From: Clostridia bacterium | Lineage (GTDB): Bacteria > Bacillota > Clostridia > Oscillospirales > Acutalibacteraceae | Reading direction: 5' to 3' | Assembly (NCBI GenBank): GCA_900755995.1 | Contig: CAAEIM010000195.1 | Coordinates: 1 to 17,406, forward strand | Length of the DNA stretch: 17,406 bases | Part shown: positions 6,799 through 13,929 of the stretch, piece by piece | Layout of the letters: each line of letters opens with the position of its first letter | Position numbering within the stretch: position 1 is the first letter of the stretch | The notes under the pieces: model-generated | Seen by the model: only the letters and a program-made list of their open reading frames with translations | Told to the model about the DNA's origin: nothing | Database searches by the model: none | Position numbers and translations under genes: made by a program

Positions 6799-9159
6799 TT
6801 AACCGTTAAAATAATCTTCAATTTGGATTTTTTTGATGCTTCTGCATATTCCGCAGGTTACAGCAGCCAAAACTGCAAGCAGAAGTATGGGAATTACAAG
6901 ATATTGCAGAAACAAAACATCTAAAAACTCAAACTGTTTAAGCCCCAAGCCGAGCGTTCCAAACAGTACGCTTATCATATTATCGCCATAAAGCTCTGCA
7001 AGCACTGTGCCTGCAAAAGCACCCAAGCCTCCTGCAATCAGCACGGGGTATAGCTCCTGCCTGCAAATAGCCGCAAACGGAATTCCCATTGTCCTTTTCG
7101 CCGCCAGAGTACCGCCCTGTCTTGCAATTCTCAGCTTCATAAACAGCGTTATAATAAGGACTGTCAGGCTTATTCCGATGAAGAATACCGCATAGGCAGA
7201 CTGCCTGACCTGTGAGGTCACTCCGCCCAGGGTCTGCCCCACAAATTCCTCCATATTCTCAATGCTGTAACCGCTACAAAGCTGCGCTCGCAAATTGTCA
7301 ATTAACCGCTGCGAATTTTCACTGTCCGATATATTAATGTAATAAGTATATTTTTCTGCCGGTTCTGTGAGGAATGAGCAAACCGTCTTTGCGGTTTTTC
7401 CTCCGCTTGTAACATCCTGATAAATTCCGCAGACAGTAAACTCCTGCTGTTCTCCGTTTATTATGAGGATGACCGTATCGCCCTTTGACTTTTCTATATC
7501 ATCGGCAACAAGACAGGAAACGGCAATTTCCGTTTCTGTTTTGGGACTTTCTCCGTCAAGGTACTTTAAGCCGTTTCCCGCACTCTCGCCGCTGTCAATA
7601 TGAATACCGACAGCCTCACCGTCATTTCTTATTGCCTGTAAGCGCACCCTCCGCAGTGTTTCAAAGCTTTCAATATCCCCCTGCTCCGCTTCAGTCAGCA
7701 AAATATTTTCGGCGGTTGATTTTCGTTCCTCTAAATCTTCACCCTGCTCAACCTCCAACAGCAACTCACATATCGGACTGCCCATATAGGTGACAAACTG
7801 CTTGCTTTCCATTGTCTGCACGGTGCGGATTGGAACTATGATTAAAAAAGAAACAATCAAAAGCAGTCCGAATACAATTCCGTAGCCGTTTCTAACTTCT
7901 TTTAAAGCCAGAAGCAGATTTAACGGCAAATGCTTTGACCTGCGCAAACCGTCCTTGACTTTTTGGGCTTTTCCAAAGCCTTTCTCTGTTACGAGCAAAT
8001 CAGTTACACTTGATTTTTGCAGGCGACCGAGGATTTTTCTTGAAAACAGAAGTATAACTGAGTAAACTAAAGCACATACAAGTACAGCTAAAATAATGCA
8101 CCGCAAATCAAGAGGCTGTTCTCCGAAGGTGCGGCTGATATGCTCTGTGAGAAATGTTGATAAAAACAGCGAAAGCGCAAAGCCTGCTATGCAGCCTGCC
8201 GCCATTAATATTCTGATTTTTCCAAGGTACAGTCTGCATATGCCATTTTGCGGAATGCCGATTGCTTTCATTGTTCCGATTTCACGCATATCGTCCTCAA
8301 GCTGTGCAAGCACCACATAGCGCAGGCAGACAACGGCAATCGCAATCAGCAGAACACCCGTAAGTATAAACACCATAGCCATAATCAAGTCGGTAAGTGC
8401 GCTCAACAGAAAAATCATTGTAAATGTTATTGCCTGACCGTTTTTCGGCAGATTCTTTTCGCTCTGTTCATACGCCGTCTGATAATCGTCTGCAAGCGAG
8501 CTGTCATTAAAGTAGGCTTCAATAAGATATTCGGTTTCGCCGACATTCCCAAGCAAAGCATTAAAATCTCCGTCACTTATCAGAAATCTTGTTGATGAAC
8601 ACAGGGTTGAATTCATCTGTCCGTCATACACATACGACGCTACCGTAAAGGTCTTTGAAAAATCGCCGCCGGCAAGCGTAATACGGTCGCCGATTGCAAT
8701 ATCAAATTCGTCAAGCAGAATAATTGGAACGCCGATTTCGCCGGTTTTTATTTCCGAGTTATCTCTGTTTTCATCAAGCAGAACATCATATTCATCGTTT
8801 TGCTTTACAAGGCTTATATCAAGCCTGCAATCGGAAAGACTGAATTTATCTTTATTTTTGCCTGATACCGCAAGCTCATTTCCGTTTACCGTAATCATAG
8901 TTACAGTCTGCCAATGCTTTATTCCATCATAGCTTTTATTGAAATCATCAATATCCGACTGCACAAGCTCGCCCTTATGCATTTGCAAAAAGTGCGGTGG
9001 ATTTGCCGTTTCATACATATCGGTAATTGATGTAAAAAGCTGTGTGAGCATAACGGTAACCGTAACCGCAATAGTCACGGACAGGCTCATAAACAGAAAC
9101 AAAATCAGATTGCTTGCCGGATTTTTTCTGAAATCATTTTTAAAGAGCTTAAAATACAT
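6799..9159 (-). CDS. FtsX-like ABC transporter permease, two-domain
   Basis: 786 residues. First membrane helix ~18-40 (LILFLFMSLSVTIAVTVTVM), then an extracytoplasmic domain to ~245, then helices at ~247-280, 313-335 and 355-373, with the FtsX-family motif MREIGTMKAIG (291-301) after the second helix. A fresh start at ~415 (LALKEVRNGYGIVFGLLLIV) repeats the layout: another extracytoplasmic domain and helices near 650, 690 and 745, with LAAKRTMGIP as the second copy of the motif. This is the duplicated FtsX arrangement of BceB/antimicrobial-peptide type permeases and works with the ATPase at 6058. Start ATG 9159 with SD AAGGAG, 4 bp after the MFS stop, so coupling is likely. Family sure, substrate not. 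Confidence 0.9.
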   Translation of the reverse strand: MYFKLFKNDFRKNPASNLILFLFMSLSVTIAVTVTVMLTQLFTSITDMYETANPPHFLQMHKGELVQSDIDDFNKSYDGIKHWQTVTMITVNGNELAVSGKNKDKFSLSDCRLDISLVKQNDEYDVLLDENRDNSEIKTGEIGVPIILLDEFDIAIGDRITLAGGDFSKTFTVASYVYDGQMNSTLCSSTRFLISDGDFNALLGNVGETEYLIEAYFNDSSLADDYQTAYEQSEKNLPKNGQAITFTMIFLLSALTDLIMAMVFILTGVLLIAIAVVCLRYVVLAQLEDDMREIGTMKAIGIPQNGICRLYLGKIRILMAAGCIAGFALSLFLSTFLTEHISRTFGEQPLDLRCIILAVLVCALVYSVILLFSRKILGRLQKSSVTDLLVTEKGFGKAQKVKDGLRRSKHLPLNLLLALKEVRNGYGIVFGLLLIVSFLIIVPIRTVQTMESKQFVTYMGSPICELLLEVEQGEDLEERKSTAENILLTEAEQGDIESFETLRRVRLQAIRNDGEAVGIHIDSGESAGNGLKYLDGESPKTETEIAVSCLVADDIEKSKGDTVILIINGEQQEFTVCGIYQDVTSGGKTAKTVCSFLTEPAEKYTYYINISDSENSQRLIDNLRAQLCSGYSIENMEEFVGQTLGGVTSQVRQSAYAVFFIGISLTVLIITLFMKLRIARQGGTLAAKRTMGIPFAAICRQELYPVLIAGGLGAFAGTVLAELYGDNMISVLFGTLGLGLKQFEFLDVLFLQYLVIPILLLAVLAAVTCGICRSIKKIQIEDYFNG

Positions 9160-9163
9160 AAAA

Positions 9164-10426
9164 TTACTCCTTGCTTTGCTGTAAACGGCGGATACTGCGG
9201 CTTCTGCCTATTGCAAATGAAGCCGGAATAATGCAGATGCCAGACAACACAAGCATAAAGCCTATTCCTCTGCCCGTTCCTGTTCCAATTAATACACCAA
9301 TGCTGTCTGCAAGTAATCCGTTATCCGAAAGGAGAGGCTCAAACACATAATCAGCCAGTATGCCGCTCAAAGCATAGGCTAATACCGTACCAAGCTGTGA
9401 TAACTGACTGATGATTCCCCATACTCTTCCCTGTATTTCATTTGGAATATTTTTTCTGATAAGCACATCTGCACTTGTATTCATAAACGGCAGAGCAAGA
9501 AAAAAGAGAAAAACACCTGCTCCCGTAACTAAAATGCTTTTATTCACTCCCGCAAGAGCAATAAATATTCCGCTGAATATTCCTGCAATACTTAGGACAG
9601 TTGAGTAATTCTTTTTTATGCCGACTATGCCAATAAACACACTGGCCACTAACATTCCTACAGCACAAATGGATTCCATAACGCCGACTGTTTTGGCATC
9701 GCTTACGGCAAGAACCATAGGGGAAGTCAATGTCTGTAAGATTCCTACAAAAAAGCACACAAATGCCATCAGTATAACAAGTGTGCGGATACCCTTGTTT
9801 TTATTGATTTCTGCAAAACCAAGCCTCATTTCTCTGCCGATGCTCTGCTTTTCTTTCTTCTCAGCCCTTTCTACCGATTTTCTGACGATTGCAACTGTTG
9901 TAACGGTAATCAGGAATGTTCCGATATCAAGAAGCAGAATCAAACGAATATCGGCTACAGCAAGAAGTATTCCTGCAAGTGCAGGAGAAATCAGAAATTT
10001 TGCATTTCCTGCCACCTGCACCATACCGCTTGCCTTTGCATATTCCTCTTCTGTTAAAAGCTCTGTAATCGTAGCCTTGAAGGAAGGCTCAAGCAGAGCG
10101 ACAAATACCGCATTAAAGGTAACTCCTATAAATACAGGCAGCATACTTTCTGAACCCGCTTGTATATTCCATAGGACATACGCAAGACCGAGCCCTGAGA
10201 ACAAATCACCTATAATCATTAACAGCCGTCTGTCATATCTGTCTGCAAACACACCGCCAAGGGGACTTAACAGGACAGTCGGCAGATATGCGAGCAGTGT
10301 TATCAGCGATACATATGTGGCACTGCCTGTTGTCTGATACACATAGACCGACAGTGCAAAAGCCGTCATACCGCTTCCGATACTTGATATGAGTTCGCCA
10401 AACCATATTATCAAAAATTTCCTCAT
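9164..10426 (-). CDS. MFS transporter (MFS_3/Mef-like drug efflux)
   Basis: 420 residues starting MRKFLIIWFGELISSIGSGM. The loop 2-3 signature is GGVFADRYDRRLLM (about 57-70), typical of the MFS_3 group that includes macrolide (Mef) and siderophore exporters; LPFMNTSADVLIRKNIPNEI QGRVWG late in the chain is also characteristic of that group. About 12 helices. A 7-codon longer form from ATG 10447 exists, but its first codons are the SD itself (AAGGAGA at 10436-10442) and it would start about 5 bases after the predicted transcript start, so ATG 10426 is chosen. First gene of the exporter operon; block B lies just upstream. Secondary drug or metabolite export is the likely role. Confidence 0.88.
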   Translation of the reverse strand: MRKFLIIWFGELISSIGSGMTAFALSVYVYQTTGSATYVSLITLLAYLPTVLLSPLGGVFADRYDRRLLMIIGDLFSGLGLAYVLWNIQAGSESMLPVFIGVTFNAVFVALLEPSFKATITELLTEEEYAKASGMVQVAGNAKFLISPALAGILLAVADIRLILLLDIGTFLITVTTVAIVRKSVERAEKKEKQSIGREMRLGFAEINKNKGIRTLVILMAFVCFFVGILQTLTSPMVLAVSDAKTVGVMESICAVGMLVASVFIGIVGIKKNYSTVLSIAGIFSGIFIALAGVNKSILVTGAGVFLFFLALPFMNTSADVLIRKNIPNEIQGRVWGIISQLSQLGTVLAYALSGILADYVFEPLLSDNGLLADSIGVLIGTGTGRGIGFMLVLSGICIIPASFAIGRSRSIRRLQQSKE

Positions 10427-10458
10427 TTTGTTGCATCTCCTTTGCATTTGACAACCAC

Positions 10459-10532
10459 ATTATAGGAAAATGCACCTTATAAAACAAGAAATTTGAGTTT
10501 ACATTAAAGATTTTTTTGCTACTTTAAGTTGC
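10459..10532 (-). promoter_or_regulatory. Promoter/operator block B (MFS-FtsX-ABC operon)
   Basis: Minus strand: TTGTTT (10482-10487), 17-bp spacer, TATAAT (10459-10464). Upstream, the + strand shows AAAACAAGAAATT (10481-10493), GTTTACAT (10497-10504) and GCTACTTT (10518-10525) in the same order as block A, with the first three elements at the same spacing and only one base of slippage in the T-run before GCTACTTT. The predicted transcript start lies ~26 bp before ATG 10426. It is the paired control site of the exporter operon. Confidence 0.75.
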
Positions 10533-10533
10533 A

Positions 10534-10551
10534 ATCTGTAATTTTACAGAT
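10534..10551. promoter_or_regulatory. Perfect 18-bp palindrome upstream of block B
   Basis: ATCTGTAA-TT-TTACAGAT is a perfect inverted repeat directly beyond the -35-side dyad of block B. Block A has no counterpart. It could bind a dimeric repressor or activator specific to the exporter operon, or be chance in AT-rich DNA. Confidence 0.4.
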
Positions 10552-10591
10552 ATTTTATAAAAAATTGCATTTATGAAGTATGCGGATAGAT

Positions 10592-10631
10592 AAAAAAGCC
10601 CTTTGAAAAAGAAGTATTACTCTCTCAAAGG
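10592..10631 (-). terminator. Terminator of the RibD_C-like gene
   Basis: CCTTTGA (10600-10606) pairs with TCAAAGG (10625-10631); read on the minus strand the hairpin is followed by GCTTTTTTA (A-run 10592-10597 on +). It lies 17 bp after the stop of the reductase gene at 10649. Confidence 0.8.
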
Positions 10632-10648
10632 ACCCGTCAAATTAAAAC

Positions 10649-11179
10649 TTATCTTCGTGTAAAAATTAAATCTGTCATACCATTATAAGACTGTGTATTC
10701 AGCAATTTTAATTTAATCTCATGTTTTCCGTTTTCAAAAAGCCGAATACCGGAACCCAAAAGTGTCGGAATCACAGTAATATAATAATAATCAATTAAAT
10801 CTTCATTTACTAACTGTTGAACAAGATTAGCTCCACCGCATATCCAAACGTCTTTTCCTTTTTCCTCTTTTAATCTTTTTACTAATTCAACAGGATTTAT
10901 GTTTACAAATCGAATTTTATCAGAAGAAGTATGCTCATTATGTGTAATAACATAAGTTGTAAACTCTTTATATACCCACTCCTTGGGAGAAAGTTCGGTA
11001 GCAACTTGATGATAAGTATTCCAACCCATTAAAATCGTATCAATGGTTTTTGAAAACTCAGAATAGGTATCAACATTCTCATCATCATTGCCCTGTCCGT
11101 TCAACCAATCAACGCCGCCCTTACTATCTGCAATATATCCGTCAAGACTCATTGCAATAAATAAACTTATTCTTCTCAC
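10649..11179 (-). CDS. RibD_C/dihydrofolate-reductase-like protein
   Basis: 176 residues, full length for the small stand-alone RibD_C/'dihydrofolate reductase family' proteins. It opens RRISLFIAMSLDGYIADSKG with the 'SLDGYIA' family hallmark, continues ILMGWNTYHQ, and has the nucleotide-binding GG in DVWICGGANLVQQLVNEDLI followed by YYITVIPTLLGSGIRLF. NADPH-dependent reduction of a pyrimidine/pterin-like substrate is presumed, not shown. The start is GTG at 11179 with AGGAGA upstream. It follows the GNAT gene at 11209 by 29 bp (same operon) and ends in a clean terminator. The gene is visibly more AT-rich than lysS/greA, in keeping with acquired DNA. It also pairs with the related reductase at the window's left edge. 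Confidence 0.88.
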   Translation of the reverse strand: MRRISLFIAMSLDGYIADSKGGVDWLNGQGNDDENVDTYSEFSKTIDTILMGWNTYHQVATELSPKEWVYKEFTTYVITHNEHTSSDKIRFVNINPVELVKRLKEEKGKDVWICGGANLVQQLVNEDLIDYYYITVIPTLLGSGIRLFENGKHEIKLKLLNTQSYNGMTDLIFTRR

Positions 11180-11208
11180 GTTTTTTATCTCCTAAACTTG
11201 CGGTTTGC

Positions 11209-11637
11209 TCATTTTACCCAAATCATTACATACTCTTTTTGATTTGTATTGTCATCAATATTTTCAGACTGAATAACAAACTGTTCCCTTTGATAAAATT
11301 TTATTGCACGAGTATTCTTTTGATACACGCATAAACTCATATTAGATTTAACACATTTTGCATACTCCAACAACTGTTTTCCAATACCTTTTGACTGAAC
11401 ATCTTCCCTTACAAAAATTCCTTCAATATGTTCATTCAATAATCCAATAAATCCATCAATTTGCTTAGTAGCGTCATTTTCATACACATATATTTCTGCT
11501 TGCGGCAAAACACTTCTTACCATATCATAATTTTCTGTCCAATATTCTTTTGGAATAAAGTAATGTGCTTTAATGTTTGTATAAAGCCATATCTGCATTA
11601 TAGCAGTTAAATCATTTTCTTCAAATGCTCTGATCAT
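11209..11637 (-). CDS. GNAT family N-acetyltransferase (YjaB-like)
   Basis: 142 residues beginning MIRAFEENDLTAIMQIWLYT. The acetyl-CoA motif A is IEGIFVREDVQSKGIGKQLL (about 71-90), with the Q-x-K-G-I-G pyrophosphate loop, and the late motif is LCVYQKNTRAIKFYQREQFV. This is the short YjaB-type single domain. Start ATG 11637 with strong SD GGAGGT. It is placed 27 bp after a short unassigned ORF and 29 bp before the RibD_C gene, all on the minus strand. Substrate unknown. AT-rich like its neighbour. Two unrelated GNAT genes occur in this window (the other at 3993). Confidence 0.88.
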   Translation of the reverse strand: MIRAFEENDLTAIMQIWLYTNIKAHYFIPKEYWTENYDMVRSVLPQAEIYVYENDATKQIDGFIGLLNEHIEGIFVREDVQSKGIGKQLLEYAKCVKSNMSLCVYQKNTRAIKFYQREQFVIQSENIDDNTNQKEYVMIWVK

Positions 11638-11664
11638 AACAACTTACCTCCGTAAACTCTAATA

Positions 11665-11862
11665 TTACAGTATCATTTCAAGCACCATATCTGCTCTGTC
11701 AAATGCAAATTTTTCTTTATCAAAGGAAATTTCATCTTTATCGGACATATAAAGCTTCACTTTTATATGTAAATCGTATGCTGTATCGTTTTCAACCTCT
11801 AAATTTCTATTTGTATTTCTGTTTGTTCTGAAAATGGGCAATCCCGATATAGGACTGCCCAT
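11665..11862 (-). CDS. Short unassigned ORF, possibly remnant of a longer gene
   Basis: 65 codons. The part from about residue 21, LEVENDTAYDLHIKVKLYMS DKDEISFDKEKF, looks like a real protein tail (balanced charged and hydrophobic residues, ends in an amphipathic helix ADMVLEMIL), but the proposed Met lies inside a hairpin (11833-11863) and has no SD. It stands 27 bp ahead of the GNAT gene on the same strand. I do not recognise the family. It may be the 3' piece of a truncated gene; equally it may not be translated. Confidence 0.3.
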   Translation of the reverse strand: MGSPISGLPIFRTNRNTNRNLEVENDTAYDLHIKVKLYMSDKDEISFDKEKFAFDRADMVLEMIL

Positions 11863-11863
11863 T
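11829..11863 (-). terminator. Terminator-like hairpin
   Basis: AATGGGCA (11833-11840) pairs with TGCCCATT (11856-11863), with an inner CC/GG pair. Read on the minus strand it is followed by TTTTC. It would end any transcript coming from the integrase side. Confidence 0.55.
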
Positions 11864-12195
11864 CATTCCGTAAATTATGCGATTTTTTCGCCCTTCACAT
11901 TTTCCTACACCGATTGATGTAATTTGGGTGTAAGGTGTAAGATTTTCGGATTCATTAAGCCTCACAAACCCGCATAAACACTGGGTTTGTCTTACTTGTC
12001 ACTCGGTAAACTCTTCATCGTAGGGATTTTTAATTTATCAATTTTATATTCCTTCATAACTGATTATATCTTACCATTTATCGGCTCAATTTGCAACCTA
12101 TAATTTTATAAATTATTATATCTTGTTACAGATGATGTTCCAAACGGCGTAAGTTTTGGCGTAAGTGGCGTATGCAGTTAAAAAGCAGATGTGCT
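11864..12195. other. Gene-poor stretch between element scars
   Basis: No full gene. It contains a perfect 8-bp hairpin ACAAACCC/GGGTTTGT (11964-11971 with 11983-11990). On the minus strand, a 21-residue ORF (ATG 12057 to TAA 11992) ends just before that hairpin, an arrangement like a leader peptide with attenuator, though no SD is seen. Short direct repeats of GGTGTAA (11927-11940) and GGCGTAAG (12146-12153, 12158-12165, plus GGCGTA 12167-12172) resemble recombinase arm-site repeats or a repeated integrase tail. Probably the end of an integrative element. Confidence 0.45.
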
Positions 12196-12395
12196 TCATT
12201 GTGTTTTTTTCAAGAACATATCAAGCTCTCTGAATCCCTCAATTTTCAGTTCTTTAGTAGCATCAGTATAGATATTCATTGTAGTTGAAATATCCTTATG
12301 ACCTAATGTGTCCCGGATAACCTTTATATTAATTCCCGCTTCACACATACGTGTTGTAAATGTGTGACGAAGCGAATGACAACTAAAAATGTCGC
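12196..12395 (-). pseudogene. Tyrosine recombinase (Tn916-like integrase), C-terminal fragment
   Basis: On the minus strand the frame reads DIFSCHSLRHTFTTRMCEAG, INIKVIRDTLGHKDISTTMN, IYTDATKELK..., ending ELDMFLKKTQ and TGA at 12196-12198. It holds the HxLRH box, the LGHKDISTT box and the catalytic Tyr of IYTD, i.e. the last ~65 residues of a ~390-residue ICE-type integrase. Upstream the frame runs into TGA at 12403-12405 and similarity stops near 12390, so the N-terminal and central domains are gone. The fragment cannot be active alone (the first catalytic Arg is missing). It is clear evidence that an integrative element once sat here. Confidence 0.85.
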
Positions 12396-12510
12396 ATAAA
12401 ATTCAGAGCTTTTTTATATGCAAGATGACATATCTTAAAAAGTAATCCACAAAAATTAATACAGTCGCTTCAGCATAACTCGTCACTTTCGCATCTAATT
12501 GTATTTAAAA

Positions 12511-12609
12511 ATCAAAAAAGCCGACCTCATCACTGTGCTCTCAATGTGTGCAGCCTTTTATGGTCTTGGTTACGTGCATGGACAGCACGATTCCAAGGCA
12601 AAAAAGTAA
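12511..12609 (+). CDS. Type I toxin-like hydrophobic peptide, start codon degraded
   Basis: The frame to TAA 12607-12609 reads (I)KKADLITVLSMCAAFYGLGY VHGQHDSKAKK: a Lys-rich start, one ~18-residue membrane helix and a charged tail, about 32 residues, as in Fst/TxpA/holin-like type I toxins. The codon where Met is expected is ATC (12511-12513). The only upstream start in frame is TTG 12499, without an SD, so the toxin may be disarmed by an ATG-to-ATC change. Immediately downstream lies a convergent RNA gene with its own strong promoter and terminator, which is the main reason for the call. Toxicity is inference. Confidence 0.5.
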   Translation: MKKADLITVLSMCAAFYGLGYVHGQHDSKAKK

Positions 12610-12692
12610 CCGCCCGAAAGTCTGGTAAACTGAAGCGGTTACTTTAACTAAATCATATATCAGGCGAACCGTCATCGGTAGCACCTTTTGTT
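12601..12692 (-). ncRNA. Antisense RNA, candidate type I antitoxin
   Basis: Minus-strand RNA of about 90 nt from a predicted start near 12692 to the U-tract at 12600-12605. It ends in a terminator: AAAGTAACCGC pairs with GCGGTTACTTT (12635-12645 and 12603-12613, 11 bp) and is followed by Us. A 5' stem-loop is built on ACCG/CGGT (12668-12679). The promoter at 12699-12727 is near consensus. The RNA overlaps the end and 3' UTR of the convergent toxin-like ORF, as in par/Fst and TxpA/RatA systems. The start point is estimated from the -10 box. Confidence 0.65.
12663..12689 (+). terminator. Probable 3' end of the toxin-like mRNA
   Basis: GG-G (12663-12666) and ACCG (12668-12671) pair with CGGT (12676-12679) and GC-CC (12681-12685), with small internal loops, followed by TTTT (12686-12689) on the + strand. 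It lies inside the antisense RNA gene, so the two transcripts would overlap by roughly 80-90 nt. Confidence 0.5.
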
Positions 12693-12698
12693 ATCATT

Positions 12699-12727
12699 AT
12701 AATAACACCTATTTCAAATTATGTCAA
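12699..12727 (-). promoter_or_regulatory. Promoter of the antisense RNA
   Basis: Minus strand TTGACA (12722-12727), 17-bp spacer, TATTAT (12699-12704): a perfect -35 and 5/6 -10 at ideal spacing, about as strong as the greA promoter. No ORF follows on that strand, only the short RNA and its terminator. Confidence 0.75.
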
Positions 12728-12750
12728 AAGAATATTATGAATGATAGCCA

Positions 12751-12805
12751 AAAAGTATAACCAATCCATTTATGCTTGCATAAATATAGATTGGTTATAC
12801 CTTTT
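12751..12805 (-). terminator. Long hairpin after the aldo/keto reductase gene
   Basis: GTATAACCAATC (12755-12766) pairs with GATTGGTTATAC (12789-12800), extended by AAAA/TTTT outside (one bulged C) and by ATTTATGC/GCATAAAT inside (12768-12785). On the minus strand it ends in CTTTTTGG, 30 bp after the reductase stop. It is nearly symmetrical, so it could work both ways and insulate the TA locus. Confidence 0.7.
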
Positions 12806-12834
12806 GACTTAAACTATTTTTTATATGATTACTG

Positions 12835-13755
12835 TTATGGCAAAATATGTCCCGATGCCAGATACATTCTATACCACTCTTCCCTCGTAAGCTCCACATT
12901 ACATCCGGCAACGATCTCCCTAAGGCGCTCTTCCTCTGTGGTTCCGGCTATCACCTGCATATGTGCAGGATGTCTCATAATCCACGCTGTAGCAATAGCC
13001 GTTGCACTAACAGCATACTTATCAGACAATTCGCCAATAACCCGGTTCAACTCTGAGTACTCCTCAGAGTTCAAGAAGCAGCCTCTCCAGGCTGGCATCT
13101 GAAACGGAGACCAAGCCTGTATAGTGACATCATTAAGTCTACAGTAATCAAGAACTCCTCCATCCCTGTCAATCGAACCTGCTGTATCCATATTTACCTC
13201 CAGACCAGCAGCCACCATATTAGATACCGGCACACTAAACTGTAACTGATTGATAATCAGAGGTTGTTTCACATATTTCTTCAATAATTCCATCTGACCC
13301 GGATTGTGGTTAGATACACCAAAATATCTGACTTTGCCACTTTTCTCCAAGGTATCAAATGCATCCGCCACTTCTTCCGGTTCAACCAATGCATCCGGTC
13401 TGTGCAAAAGTAAAATATCCAAATAATCCATCTTTAGTCTCTTTAGCGAACCATCTACAGAATCCAAAATGTGTTTCTTGGAAAAATCATAATAACCCTG
13501 TCTGATTCCGCATTTAGACTGGATAATCATATCCTCTCTCTTAAGTGAGCCATCACAGTGCCAAGCACTGCCAAATACTTCCTCACTTCTACCATCACCA
13601 TATATGTCAGCATGATCAAAGAAAACAACCCCAAGTTCTATTGCCCTATGAATAAATCTGTTCATCTTATTCGGTTCAAAATCCGCAAATCTCATACACC
13701 CTGCCACAACTGCAGGAGCAACAATTTTATCAATTCCAATACTAATCTTCTTCAT
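12835..13755 (-). CDS. Aldo/keto reductase (NADPH-dependent oxidoreductase)
   Basis: 306 residues, a full (alpha/beta)8 AKR. Catalytic tetrad visible: Asp47 and Tyr52 in FFDHADIYGDG, Lys81 in IIQSKCGIR, His118 in LLLHRPD. Other family signatures: GKVRYFGVSNHNPGQMELL, QLQFSVP, and TAIATAWIMRHPAHMQVIAG near the C-terminus (cofactor site). YdhF-like AKRs with 'LLLHRPD' act on carbonyls of unknown identity. Start ATG 13755 with AAGAGG as SD ~12 bp upstream. It stands alone on the minus strand between element scars and lysS. The 13756-14013 gap contains only an 11-bp tandem repeat and no gene. Confidence 0.92.
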   Translation of the reverse strand: MKKISIGIDKIVAPAVVAGCMRFADFEPNKMNRFIHRAIELGVVFFDHADIYGDGRSEEVFGSAWHCDGSLKREDMIIQSKCGIRQGYYDFSKKHILDSVDGSLKRLKMDYLDILLLHRPDALVEPEEVADAFDTLEKSGKVRYFGVSNHNPGQMELLKKYVKQPLIINQLQFSVPVSNMVAAGLEVNMDTAGSIDRDGGVLDYCRLNDVTIQAWSPFQMPAWRGCFLNSEEYSELNRVIGELSDKYAVSATAIATAWIMRHPAHMQVIAGTTEEERLREIVAGCNVELTREEWYRMYLASGHILP

Positions 13756-13929
13756 CGTTCTATTTCCTCTTAAATTAAATTTTAAACATTGCTTTCTTAA
13801 AACAATATTTATTTTGTAGCAATACGGATGCTCTTAGAAAATATCCTCTATATAGTGCTTTTTCTATTAAATTGTGGACTAAGAGTTCTTCGCCAAGATT
13901 TGTTAATCTCTGTTTGACTATGAAGAAAA

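Noticed and set aside
9618..10337. Long + strand open frame of 239 codons opposite the MFS gene
   Set aside because: Antisense shadow of a well-supported MFS gene; low-complexity Ser/Thr/Ile composition, no SD.
10427..10447. Upstream ATG for the MFS gene
   Set aside because: Would place the SD inside the coding region and start almost at the transcript start.
12511..12609. Calling the toxin-like frame an intact gene from TTG 12499
   Set aside because: No SD precedes TTG and the added residues (LYLK) do not resemble a toxin start; loss of ATG at 12511 explains the sequence better.
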